52,522 nt of DNA. Source: Burkholderia sp. E7m39 (GTDB taxonomy: Bacteria > Pseudomonadota > Gammaproteobacteria > Burkholderiales > Burkholderiaceae). Made by a program: the position numbers and the translations under genes. Where the stretch lies: the NCBI GenBank assembly GCA_001319865.1, contig BBSL01000346.1:1-52522 (forward strand), written 5' to 3'. The number at the start of each line of letters is the position of its first letter. Positions within the stretch are counted from its first letter, which is position 1. The notes beneath the pieces were generated by a model. It did not search any database. It was given only the letters and a program-made list of their open reading frames with translations, and was not told the origin of the DNA. Below are positions 1-7,814 of the stretch, piece after piece.

Positions 1-133
1 TTTGCTGAACAAATCTTGCAAAATGTGTCCTGTGGGTGTCCTGCAAAATAGCAAGAAACTTCCACGAAAGCGGGGATCGAACGGGATCGCTTGTCAGGAA
101 AGGGTTTGCGGGGAGAAGGGTTTTCCAGCAGAA

Positions 134-701
134 TGCCCCTGTGCGGGGCGGCACCTACTTTTCTTTGCCGGCTGCAAAGAAAAGTAGGCAAAAGAAAGCC
201 GCTCACGCCGCCAATCCTTGACGCTTATCCACGGGCTCTCAACGTCCCCGTACTTCGTGCCCCAGCGAACTAGTGCAGGTGCGTTGCCCACGTGCTCTCT
301 TACGCCTCACCCGCTTCGGCCATCCGTAAGACGGCTCGCCCCATCGCTGTTGCAATCTCCATGTGCGGCAAACTCTGTGTAGCTCGTCTCGCCGTACGCA
401 ACAGCGCAAAATTGGGAAATCCATCCGCAGCAATGTGTCCTGTGCGGCGCGAAGGTCTACACGAGTTTGCCGCACGGGGCGTGGGGACTTCGGTGGGGTA
501 TGCGCTGACGCGTGCGCGTGACACGGGTGAGGCGTGTGCCGATGCGATGGCAACATGCGCGTACTAGTACACTGCGATATGGAGTGTGGGGACGTTGAGA
601 GCCCGTGGGTGAGTGCCAAGGATTGGCGGTGTGAGCCCGCTTTCTTTGCTTACTTTCTTTGCGGCGGCAAAGAAAGTAAGTGCCGCCCCGCACAGGGGCA
701 A
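134..701. repeat. ~570 bp imperfect palindrome (head-to-head repeat element)
   Basis: The outer arms 134-249 and 588-701 are inverted copies of each other at roughly 85-90% by eye, both running from the GCCCCTGTGCGGGGCGGCAC end to CTCTCAACGTCCCC. Nested inside are further inverted pairs: an ACTAGT-containing stretch near 270 and 565, ACGCCTCACCCG at 302-313 with its complement at 524-535, and TGCGGCAAACTC at 364 with its complement ending at 474. All pairs share a centre near 418, so the whole block is one palindrome. Each outer arm also carries its own small hairpin (CCTACTTTTCTTTGC and its complement in the left arm). No convincing gene lies inside; the open frames here show no family resemblance. 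Positions 1-133 hold nothing I recognise. Confidence 0.85.
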
Positions 702-852
702 CGCCCGCGCCGCGAGGCGCTATCGCGGATGCCCACGCAAAGGGCAAACACGCAACGGCAACGCCCGCGCCGCAAAGGCGAATCGCGGATGCCCGCGAAA
801 CGGCAAAGCAAAACACCGCCTCACGAATGCCCGCGCCGCAAAGGCGCTTAAA
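701..852. repeat. GC-rich tandem repeats, about 60 bp period
   Basis: The motif ACGCCCGCGCCGC, followed by RAGGCG, recurs at 701 and 761 and as ATGCCCGCGCCGCAAAGGCG near 827. It is followed in the first two copies by ATCGCGGATGCCC. Spacing is 60 bp and then about 66 bp. The block abuts the right arm of the palindrome and ends about 34 bp before the ABC ATPase start, so it occupies that gene's upstream region. Confidence 0.75.
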
Positions 853-885
853 AACCGACCGCGTTGCAGACAAAAAAGGCCAGAA

Positions 886-1584
886 ATGCTTCCCCCGTCA
901 TTAGAATGCCGCGCGCTAAGCAAAACCTACGACACCAAACGCATCGTCCTCGACCAACTCGACTTCGCGCTCGGCAAGGGCGAATTCATCGCGATCATGG
1001 GCGACTCGGGCGTGGGCAAGTCGACCTTGCTGAACCTGATCGCAGGCCTCGATCGCGCGGACAGCGGCGACGTGCTGATCGACGGCATGCCCATCTCCTC
1101 CCTCGATGACGACGCGGCCACGCGCCTGCGCCGCCAGAAGCTCGGCTTCGTCTTTCAGGCGTTTCACGTGCTGCCCCATCTGACGCTCGCACAAAACGTC
1201 GCGCTGCCGCTGCTCCTGAACGGCCGCGCAACGCAGCGGGCGAGCGAAATGCTCGCGGCCGTCGGACTAGAAGGACGCGACGACCATCTGCCGCGTCAGC
1301 TGTCGGGCGGCGAACTGCAACGCGTCGCGATTGCGCGCGCGCTCGTGCATCGCCCGGCCCTCATTCTCGCCGACGAACCGACAGGCAATCTCGATCCCGA
1401 TACCGCGCACGAAGTGCTCGCGCTGCTGCGCGAAGAAACAAAGGCGAACGGGGCAGCCACGATGATGGTCACACACTCGGAAGCGGCCGCCGCCGTCGCC
1501 GATCGCGTGCTCGTGCTGAGCGAAGGCAAACTGCATGCGGCCGACTCCCGCTCGCGCGATGCGCTGTACCCCTCGCACCCATGA
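886..1584 (+). CDS. ABC transporter ATP-binding protein (LolD/MacB-like)
   Basis: This 232-residue ATPase powers the FtsX-type permease encoded next; substrate unknown. All ABC motifs are visible: Walker A GDSGVGKS (39-46), Q-loop Gln91, signature LSGGE (139-143), Walker B LILADEPTG (159-167) and switch His197. Length and motif spacing fit the LolD/MacB/FtsE subfamily, which typically moves lipids, lipoproteins or peptides out of the inner membrane by mechanotransmission. The frame stays open upstream to 613, but that stretch is the GC-rich tandem repeat, so I chose ATG 886, where family similarity begins. The gene ends just before the permease start, so the two are cotranscribed. The exact substrate cannot be read from the sequence. 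Confidence 0.93.
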   Translation: MLPPSLECRALSKTYDTKRIVLDQLDFALGKGEFIAIMGDSGVGKSTLLNLIAGLDRADSGDVLIDGMPISSLDDDAATRLRRQKLGFVFQAFHVLPHLTLAQNVALPLLLNGRATQRASEMLAAVGLEGRDDHLPRQLSGGELQRVAIARALVHRPALILADEPTGNLDPDTAHEVLALLREETKANGAATMMVTHSEAAAAVADRVLVLSEGKLHAADSRSRDALYPSHP

Positions 1585-1600
1585 CGACATCGATGCAGGC

Positions 1601-4240
1601 ATGAACGACAGCCTCAAGGAAAGCACGCGCGACGGTATCCGTGAAGCGGCGCCAGGCGCCGACACGCGCAGCGCCCCGCGCCACGGTCTGCGCACGCTCA
1701 CGCGCTGGCTGCTGTCGGCCGAATGGCGCAGCCACAAAGGCCGTGCGCTGATCGCGATTGCAACCATCGCACTCGGCGTCGCGCTCGGCTATGCCGTGCA
1801 GCTCATCAACAGCGCGGCCTTCAACGAGTTCTCGGCGGCGGCGCGCAGCCTGTCGGGCCAGGCGGATTTACAGGTGCGCGGCGCGCAGCCAACCTTCGAC
1901 GAACGCCTCTATCCGCAACTCGCCACGCAGCCGGGCGTCGCGCTCGCGAGCCCCGTGCTCGAACTCGACGTCACCGTGCCGGGCCGCACCGCGCCGCTCA
2001 AAGTGCTCGGCATCGATGTGTTTCGCGCGAGCCGCATCGCGCCCGATCTGACGGGCGCGACGGCCAGCGACACGCCGCTCGACGCGCTCGCAGGCGACGC
2101 GATCTTTCTCTCGACGGCCGCGCAGCAGTGGCTCGGCGTTCGCGTCGGCGATACGGCGACGCTGCGCAGCGGCACGTCCGACGTGCATCTGCGCGTCGCG
2201 GGCGGCATCGTCAGCGCGCGGCCCGGACAGCGGATCGCCGTGATGGACATTGCTGCCGCGCAATGGCGTTTCGGGCGCGTGGGCAGGCTGTCGCGCGTCG
2301 ATCTGCAGCTCGCGCGCGGCGTCGATCGCGAACGTTTCCGGCGCGCGTTGCAAGACCAGCTCGGCAGCCGCTTTGCCGTGTCGGAGACGCGCGATGTCGA
2401 AAGCCGCACGGACCGGCTGTCGCGCGCGTACCGGATCAACATGAATGTGCTCGCGCTCGTTGCGCTGTTCACAGGCGCATTTCTGGTGTTCTCGACGCAG
2501 GCGCTCGGCGTCGTGCGCCGCCGCGCGCAATTCGCGATGCTGCGCGTGCTCGGCCTGACGCGCGCGCAATTGCTGCGGCAGATTCTGCTCGAAGGCGCGC
2601 TGCTCGGCACGCTCGGCTCGGTCGCGGGTATCGCGCTCGGCTTCGCGCTCGCATCGTTGGTGCTGCGCTTTTTCGGCAGCGATCTCGGCGGCGGCTATTT
2701 CCCCGGCGTGCAGCCGAGCGTCGGCTTCGAGCCGCTCGCGAGCGCGATTTTCGTCGCGCTCGGCGTCGGCGTGGCGCTGCTCGGCAGTCTCGTGCCCGCG
2801 CTCGAAGCGGCGCGCGCGCACCCCGCGCCCGCGCTGAAGGCGGGCGGCGAAGAAGCCGCGCTCGGCAAGCTGTCGACGCCGTGGCCCGCGCTCGCCTGCC
2901 TCGCGCTCGGCGCGGCGCTGACGCAAGCGCCACCCGTCTTCGACGTGCCGATCGCGGGCTATCTCGCCGTCGCGCTGCTGTTGATCGGCGGCATTGCGCT
3001 GATGCCGCGCGTGACGTCAATGCTGTTCCGCGCGCTGTCGGCGGCATCCGCTTTACAGCGACACCCGCAGCGACGCCCGCGACGGCGCTCGCCCATGATC
3101 GCGCTCGCGCTCGCGCGGCTCGCCAATGCGCCGGGGCAGGCGTCGATCGCGATGGGCGGCGTGCTGTCGAGCTTCACGCTGATCGTCGCGATGGCGATCA
3201 TGGTCGCGAGCTTTCGCGTGTCGGTGGAAGACTGGCTCGCGCATCTGCTCTCCGCCGACGTCTACGTGCGCGTCGCGCCGAACGGCGACACGGGCGGGCT
3301 GAACCTGCAGCAACAGGCGCAGGTCGCGGCGGCGCACGGCATCCGGCACGCGGCGTTCGCGCGCACGTCGCAACTGACGCTCGATCCGTCGCGGCCTGCC
3401 ATCGCGCTGCTCGCGCGCGAAATCGATGCCGCCGATCCCGGCGCGACGCTGCAGATCACCGGCGCGGTCTTACCGCCGTCCGCGTTGCACGAAGGCGAGA
3501 CGCCCGTGTGGGCGTCGGAGGCGATGGTCGATCTGTACGGCTATCGCGTGGGTGAACGGCTGACGCTGCCGATCGGCGAACGCGGCGCGACGGTCGTCGT
3601 CGCGGGAATCTGGCGCGACTACGTGCGGCAGACGGGCGCGCTGCAAATCCGGCTCGCCGACTATCGGCGTTTGACGGGCGACACGGGCGCCACCGATGCC
3701 GCGCTCACGCTCGAACCCGGCGTCAGCGCCGCGCAGGCCATCGCGGCATTGCGCGCGCTGCCGTTCGCGAACGCGCTCGACTTCTCGCAGCCCGGCGAGA
3801 TTCGCGCGCGCACGCTGACCATCTTCGATCGAAGTTTTGCCGTCACGTATCTACTCGAGGCCGTTGCGATCGTGATCGGGCTGTTCGGCGTCGCCGCGAC
3901 GTTTTCTGCGCAGACGCTGTCGCGCTCGCGCGAGTTCGGGATGCTGCGCCATGTCGGCGTGACGCGCACGCAGATCCTCGCGCTGCTCGCCACGGAAGGC
4001 GGCCTGCTCACCGCGCTCGGCATTGCGATGGGCTGCGCACTCGGCTTCGCGATCAGCCTGATACTCGTGTTCGTCGTCAATCCGCAGTCGTTTCACTGGA
4101 GCATGTCGCTGCACGTGCCGTGGGCGCTGCTGTCGACGCTCGCGCTCGTGATGCTCGCTTCGTCGTGTACGACGGCCGTGCTGGCAGGCCGCCGGGCCGT
4201 ATCCGTCGATGCCGTGCGCGCCGTCAGGGAGGACTGGTGA
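1601..4240 (+). CDS. ABC transporter permease, two FtsX domains
   Basis: An 879-residue inner-membrane permease partnering the preceding ATPase. An N-terminal membrane segment around residues 45-70 is followed by a large periplasmic MacB-like domain and a first FtsX helix block near 275-400 (FTGAFLVFSTQALGVVRRR). Further central helices, a second periplasmic domain and a second FtsX block near 760-870 follow. The duplicated FtsX architecture is the form seen in large single-chain permeases that need no second subunit. ATG 1559 is an alternative start overlapping the ATPase gene; neither has a strong ribosome site. Its stop codon overlaps the start of the next gene (TGATG), indicating translational coupling. 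Cargo is unknown. Confidence 0.9.
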   Translation: MNDSLKESTRDGIREAAPGADTRSAPRHGLRTLTRWLLSAEWRSHKGRALIAIATIALGVALGYAVQLINSAAFNEFSAAARSLSGQADLQVRGAQPTFDERLYPQLATQPGVALASPVLELDVTVPGRTAPLKVLGIDVFRASRIAPDLTGATASDTPLDALAGDAIFLSTAAQQWLGVRVGDTATLRSGTSDVHLRVAGGIVSARPGQRIAVMDIAAAQWRFGRVGRLSRVDLQLARGVDRERFRRALQDQLGSRFAVSETRDVESRTDRLSRAYRINMNVLALVALFTGAFLVFSTQALGVVRRRAQFAMLRVLGLTRAQLLRQILLEGALLGTLGSVAGIALGFALASLVLRFFGSDLGGGYFPGVQPSVGFEPLASAIFVALGVGVALLGSLVPALEAARAHPAPALKAGGEEAALGKLSTPWPALACLALGAALTQAPPVFDVPIAGYLAVALLLIGGIALMPRVTSMLFRALSAASALQRHPQRRPRRRSPMIALALARLANAPGQASIAMGGVLSSFTLIVAMAIMVASFRVSVEDWLAHLLSADVYVRVAPNGDTGGLNLQQQAQVAAAHGIRHAAFARTSQLTLDPSRPAIALLAREIDAADPGATLQITGAVLPPSALHEGETPVWASEAMVDLYGYRVGERLTLPIGERGATVVVAGIWRDYVRQTGALQIRLADYRRLTGDTGATDAALTLEPGVSAAQAIAALRALPFANALDFSQPGEIRARTLTIFDRSFAVTYLLEAVAIVIGLFGVAATFSAQTLSRSREFGMLRHVGVTRTQILALLATEGGLLTALGIAMGCALGFAISLILVFVVNPQSFHWSMSLHVPWALLSTLALVMLASSCTTAVLAGRRAVSVDAVRAVREDW

Positions 4241-5373
4241 TGCGCCGCGCCCTTGCTTTGCTGTCCGTGCTTGCGTGCGCGTGCGCGTGCGCGTGCGGCG
4301 CATCGTCGGTGCTGGCGGACGGCAACACGTCTGCACAGTTTGAGGCCGTCGCGCCCGGCAAGCCCATCGACCTGCCGCGCGACACCGGCGCGCATCCCGC
4401 GTTTCGCACCGAATGGTGGTACGCGACGGGCTGGCTCGACACGCCCGACGGCCAGCCGCTCGGCTTCCAGATCACGTTTTTCCGCTCGGCGACGGGCCAT
4501 CCGGCAAACGACCCGAGCGCGTTCGCGCCGACACAATTGATCATCGCTCACGCCGCACTGAGCGATCCGAAGCTGGGCCGGCTGGTGCACGATCAGAAGA
4601 TCGCGCGGCAGGGCTTCGGCCTTGCGTATGCGAAGGCCGACAACACCGACGTGCGGCTCGACAGCTGGCGCATGGTGCGCGCGGCGGACGGCCACTACGA
4701 CGTCACCGCCGACGCCGCCAGCTTCGCGCTGCACCTGACGTTCACGCCGACCCAGGCGCCCCTCGTGCAAGGCGCGAACGGCTACTCGCGCAAGGGACCG
4801 CGGCCCGAACAGGCGAGCTACTACTACAGCGAGCCGCACCTGCGCGTGACGGGCAGCGTCACGCGTCCGGCCGCCGATGGCGCGGGCCACGCCGACACGT
4901 CCACGGCCGTGACGGGCAGCGCGTGGCTCGATCACGAGTGGTCGAGCACGCTGCTCGCCGCCGATGCCGTCGGCTGGGACTGGCTCGGCGCGAATCTGGC
5001 GGACGGCGCGGCGCTGATGGCGTTCAAGGTGCGCGCCGCCGACGGTCATGCAGTCTGGGCGCACGCCGCGCTGCGCGCCGCCGACGGACACATCACGCAA
5101 TACGGCCCCGGCGACGTCGACTTCACGCCGACGCGCCAATGGCGCTCGCCGCGCACGGATACGCCGTACCCCGTGGCGACCGTCGTCCGTACGGGCAACC
5201 TTCACTGGCAACTGACGCCGCTCATCGACGATCAGGAACTCGATTCGCGCGACTCGACGGGCGCGCTCTATTGGGAAGGCGCCGTCACGCTCTCGCGCGA
5301 CGGCCGGCAAGCCGGGCGCGGCTACCTCGAGCTGACGGGATACGGTAAAAAATTGACGGTCGAGGGACGCTGA
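4240..5373 (+). CDS. Secreted AttH/CrtC-like (lipocalin-type) protein
   Basis: A 377-residue exported protein. The signal peptide is unusual, with an alternating Ala-Cys run (ACACACAC around residues 12-19), so lipoprotein processing is possible but no canonical lipobox is clear. The mature part carries the family hallmark FRTEWWYATGWL followed by GFQITFFR, and a later WLDHEWSS, typical of the AttH / carotenoid 1,2-hydratase (CrtC, PF07143) superfamily. Members beside FtsX permeases are commonly annotated as lipocalin-like proteins; a carotenoid role is unlikely because no carotenoid genes are nearby. The start overlaps the permease stop, so the three genes form one operon, probably exporting or handling a lipophilic compound. 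That role is inference from context. Confidence 0.85.
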   Translation: MRRALALLSVLACACACACGASSVLADGNTSAQFEAVAPGKPIDLPRDTGAHPAFRTEWWYATGWLDTPDGQPLGFQITFFRSATGHPANDPSAFAPTQLIIAHAALSDPKLGRLVHDQKIARQGFGLAYAKADNTDVRLDSWRMVRAADGHYDVTADAASFALHLTFTPTQAPLVQGANGYSRKGPRPEQASYYYSEPHLRVTGSVTRPAADGAGHADTSTAVTGSAWLDHEWSSTLLAADAVGWDWLGANLADGAALMAFKVRAADGHAVWAHAALRAADGHITQYGPGDVDFTPTRQWRSPRTDTPYPVATVVRTGNLHWQLTPLIDDQELDSRDSTGALYWEGAVTLSRDGRQAGRGYLELTGYGKKLTVEGR

Positions 5374-5405
5374 GCGTTGTCACACAAGGGCGCGCGCGAA
5401 TTTAA

Positions 5406-5515
5406 GGGTTAACCCTCCATTTTTTGGAAGAGTCACTTCCACCAAGGGGTCTTAATCTTAAGCGGCTACATACCTACACTGCCTCCATACCGATTGCAAA
5501 CAGGGCTGTTTGCAA
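5406..5515 (+). promoter_or_regulatory. Leader of DUF4148 gene with perfect inverted repeats
   Basis: The 170 bp upstream of the DUF4148 start contains the perfect palindrome GGGTTAACCC (5406-5415), a small GGAAG/CTTCC hairpin near 5426, and a perfect inverted repeat with 10-base arms TTGCAAACAG (5494-5503) and CTGTTTGCAA (5506-5515) separated by GG. The last lies about 18 bases before the ribosome site. It could be an operator or an mRNA hairpin; no cognate regulator is evident in the window. Confidence 0.5.
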
Positions 5516-5543
5516 CGGCAAAGCAAAATACTGGAGGTTCATC

Positions 5544-5855
5544 ATGAAGTCGCTGATCAAGGCTGTTGCCATTGCTGCCGTTCTCGCTATCCCCGCTGTG
5601 TCGTTCGCTCAGTCGAACCAGCCCGTGACCCGCGCGCAAGTTCGCGCGGAACTGGTCCAGCTGGAAAAGGCGGGCTACCGTCCGGGCGCAGGCACGGAAG
5701 CGCACTATCCCGATGAACTGCAAGCTGCCCAGTCGCGCGTGAACGCGCAAAACGGTGCAGCAAGCGGTTACGGCGGCATCGCGAACAGCGCATCGCAATC
5801 GGGCGGCTCGCGGGTGTCGTCGGAGGACTGGTTTGCGATGTACGGCCGTCCGTAA
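5544..5855 (+). CDS. DUF4148 small secreted protein
   Basis: A 103-residue protein with a clear signal peptide (cleavage after SFA near residue 22). The DUF4148 core is TRAQVRAELVQLEKAGYRPG (about 29-48), the signature of this Burkholderiales-enriched family of unknown function. The C-terminal half is Gln/Ser/Gly-rich and probably disordered. A strong GGAGG ribosome site at 5533 fixes the start. A paralogue is encoded at 43335-43667. It is monocistronic, with its own leader containing inverted repeats. Members are presumed periplasmic or secreted; no biochemical role can be assigned. Confidence 0.88.
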   Translation: MKSLIKAVAIAAVLAIPAVSFAQSNQPVTRAQVRAELVQLEKAGYRPGAGTEAHYPDELQAAQSRVNAQNGAASGYGGIANSASQSGGSRVSSEDWFAMYGRP

Positions 5856-5942
5856 GTCAATGACGCAGGTCGCGGCGACGGCATCGGCGGAGGTTTCGTA
5901 GACGCTGTCGCTGTGGCGGCTTGCCGGTCGCGCGATGAGTAT

Positions 5943-6392
5943 CTATCCACAGAATCTGTTGAGAGCACTGTGGAAAAGCTTGGGGCAATAGCGCCAAGTC
6001 ACTGATGCGACTGGGATTGCCGGTCGAGGTGCTGCACGCGTCAAACGCTGCGCGTACGCAAGCGTCGAGCGGGTTTAATGCCCGGGGATATCCACAGATT
6101 CCGTGGGTAAGGCTGTGAGCAACTCGCGCACGACCAGCGCAAGTCATTGACGCAATTCAGTTTGCCCGACCTGCATGCACGTTAGCGTCGCTCGCTGGCG
6201 GTTGCCGCGTGTCGCGCGCGAGATGCGGTTGTCCACAGTTTTTGTTGGCAAAGCTGTGGGTATCCTGAGCACGGCATCCGCAAGCGCTTGATCCTGATGG
6301 GATTGGCGGCAGTGCATGCACGCTGCGATTGACGTGTCGCCCGCGCGTCGCAGCCGGTTGTCCACAGATTTCGTGGGTAAGGATGTGGACAA
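5943..6392. repeat. Four degenerate repeats with DnaA-box-like inverted pairs
   Basis: Four units begin with TATCCACA or TTGTCCACA at 5944, 6089, 6229 and 6358, spaced 145, 141 and 129 bp. Each is followed 15-25 bases later by an inverted or part-inverted partner: CTGTGGAAA near 5969, GCTGTGAGC near 6112, CTGTGGGTA near 6254 and TGTGGACAA at 6384-6392. The last unit is a perfect inverted pair, TTGTCCACA and TGTGGACAA, within 35 bp. Flanking text is also similar between units (GCGCAAGTCANTGACGC-like and GCATGCACG-like stretches). The block fills most of the 716 bp between the DUF4148 and HIT genes, and no protein-coding sequence is supported there. Confidence 0.75.
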
Positions 6393-6571
6393 GCTGAGCA
6401 CACCACGCACAAGTATCTGTTGCGAAAGGAAGATCGGATCGCGAGCACGTGCGGTGCAACGGCCGTCATGCGCTGTGTACCGTGATGCGAAGGATCGTCG
6501 GCTAGAATTCCCGGACCATTCATCCAGGGCCTTCGACGCAAGGCCGATGTGACTGACCACGGGAGCCCCTC

Positions 6572-7000
6572 ATGCCATACGATCCGCAGAACCCGTTTGC
6601 CCGCATCCTGCGTGACGAACTGCCGTCCATCCGCATTTACGAAGACGAGCACACCGTCGCGTTCATGGACATCATGCCGCAGGCCGAAGGCCACGTGCTG
6701 GTGCTGCCGAAGGAGCCCGCGGCCGAGATATTCGAGCTGTCCGACGATGCCGCCGCCGCCGCGATCCGCACGACGCGCAAGGTGGCCGTTGCCGTGAAGG
6801 CGGTGCTCAACCCGCCCGGCATGATGATCGCGCAGCTGAACGGCGCGGCCTCCGGGCAGACAGTGCCGCATGTTCACTTTCACGTGATTCCGCGCCACGA
6901 CGGCATTCCGCTCAAGATTCACGCCGCCGAGCGCGCCGATCTCGATGAGTTGCGCGCGCTCGCCGAGCGCATCAAGGCGGAACTGAACAAGTCCGCCTGA
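6572..7000 (+). CDS. HIT family nucleotide-binding protein
   Basis: A 142-residue histidine-triad protein. HIT proteins hydrolyse or transfer nucleoside monophosphates from nucleotide conjugates such as adenosine phosphoramidates and diadenosine polyphosphates. The catalytic triad HVHFHVIPR is complete (His100, His102, His104), and the N-terminal half carries the family pattern from FARILRDELPS through FMDIMPQAEGHVLVLPK. The length is typical of bacterial Hint-like enzymes. It stands alone, downstream of the DnaA-box-like repeat array and convergent with the following gene. The physiological substrate is unknown. Confidence 0.93.
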   Translation: MPYDPQNPFARILRDELPSIRIYEDEHTVAFMDIMPQAEGHVLVLPKEPAAEIFELSDDAAAAAIRTTRKVAVAVKAVLNPPGMMIAQLNGAASGQTVPHVHFHVIPRHDGIPLKIHAAERADLDELRALAERIKAELNKSA

Positions 7001-7023
7001 CGCGAAGCGCCGCAGAGGCGGCG

Positions 7024-7527
7024 TCAGCCCGGACGGCGAAAGTCGTTATCGACCCACGACGCCGCGCTCGCCCGGCTCAACTTGAAGCTTGGCGCGACTT
7101 TCACTTGCGCGAGCTGTTCGCCGAACGGATCGAATGCCGTGAGCAGCGCGTAAGGATCGTGTTCATCGGGGATGATGTCGAGCGTCACTTCGACGCTCAC
7201 GTCGCCCGACTCCACCACCAGCCGCTTGTGCAACTGCGCGTGCAGTTGCTGCTCATGCCGGCGCAGCACTTCCGACGCCGTCTTCACGAGCGTGTTGAAC
7301 GCCGACACGTCGAGCGGCTTGGGATTCTTCTTGTCGCGGCCCATCGTCCACGGGCCCACCAGCGCGGGCTCGGCCTCACCATCCTTGACCATCTCGACGG
7401 CCCAGCCGTCGTCGTCTTCGTTCTTGATGACGCGCGCGGTCCAGCCGTTGTCGTGCCACAGGCGGTCTTCGTGTACAGCTTCGGACGCGCTGTCGGCGTC
7501 GGATTCGGGGAGTTGCGTGTCGGTCAT
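7024..7527 (-). CDS. Conserved hypothetical protein
   Basis: A 167-residue soluble, acidic protein of unknown function. It begins MTDTQLPESDADS, a low-complexity acidic stretch, followed by a compact mixed region with LWHDNGWTARVIKNEDDDGW near residues 23-42 and a C-terminal part rich in beta-type sequence. There is no signal peptide or membrane segment. The frame extends 11 codons further upstream, but the Met at 7527 is preferred because family-like sequence starts there. It converges on the HIT gene with a 23 bp gap. I do not recognise the family; the codon pattern and composition support a real gene. Confidence 0.75.
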   Translation of the reverse strand: MTDTQLPESDADSASEAVHEDRLWHDNGWTARVIKNEDDDGWAVEMVKDGEAEPALVGPWTMGRDKKNPKPLDVSAFNTLVKTASEVLRRHEQQLHAQLHKRLVVESGDVSVEVTLDIIPDEHDPYALLTAFDPFGEQLAQVKVAPSFKLSRASAASWVDNDFRRPG

Positions 7528-7750
7528 TGCGGAGCGTTCGGGTTGTGGGGCGCGGCGCATCGGCGTTGCGCGCCTCGTGCGAAAACCGGCATTTTACCCG
7601 CGCTCGCTGCGCCAACGGCTCTCCTATAACCAATGGACAAGTCGCCGCGCGATTTACCGCTTAAATCAAAGTTCAATCAATCCGGCAATCAAATTGCGAA
7701 ACAATCAATTGCGTATCGAACAATAGAAATCATGCGTATTTAGAAATGGC
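7528..7750. other. Gap, no feature seen
   Basis: Upstream region of the minus-strand hypothetical gene. It becomes increasingly AT-rich from about 7630 (TTAAATCAAAGTTCAATCAA), in contrast to its surroundings. No coding sequence or RNA gene is recognisable. Confidence 0.5.
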
Positions 7751-7773
7751 AAAAAAAGCGGCCCGAAGGCCGC
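7751..7773 (-). terminator. Rho-independent terminator on the minus strand
   Basis: Read on the minus strand, a 6 bp stem GCGGCC/GGCCGC closes a TTCG tetraloop and is followed directly by seven T (7757 down to 7751). The C(UUCG)G loop is the classic stable form. No annotated minus-strand gene lies upstream to use it: the porin gene to the right runs on the plus strand. Confidence 0.8.
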
Positions 7774-7786
7774 ATAAAAAAAAGAT

Positions 7787-7814
7787 AAAAAAGACTACCC
7801 TTGGTCAAGGGGTA
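7787..7814 (-). terminator. Second minus-strand terminator in tandem
   Basis: On the minus strand, TACCCCTTGACCAAGGGTA (7814-7796) forms a stem with one bulged C and is followed by GTC and six T (7792-7787). It sits just upstream of the terminator at 7751-7773, giving a double terminator for a minus-strand transcript that must start to its right. Confidence 0.65.

Noticed and set aside
239..619. 126-codon minus-strand frame in the palindrome
   Set aside because: Lies inside repeated, inverted DNA and has no family resemblance.
613..885. N-terminal extension of the ABC ATPase
   Set aside because: The extension is the translated GC-rich tandem repeat; family similarity and all motifs start after 886.
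5943..6392. CRISPR-like array
   Set aside because: Units are long (~140 bp), degenerate and lack constant-length repeats and unique spacers; no cas genes.
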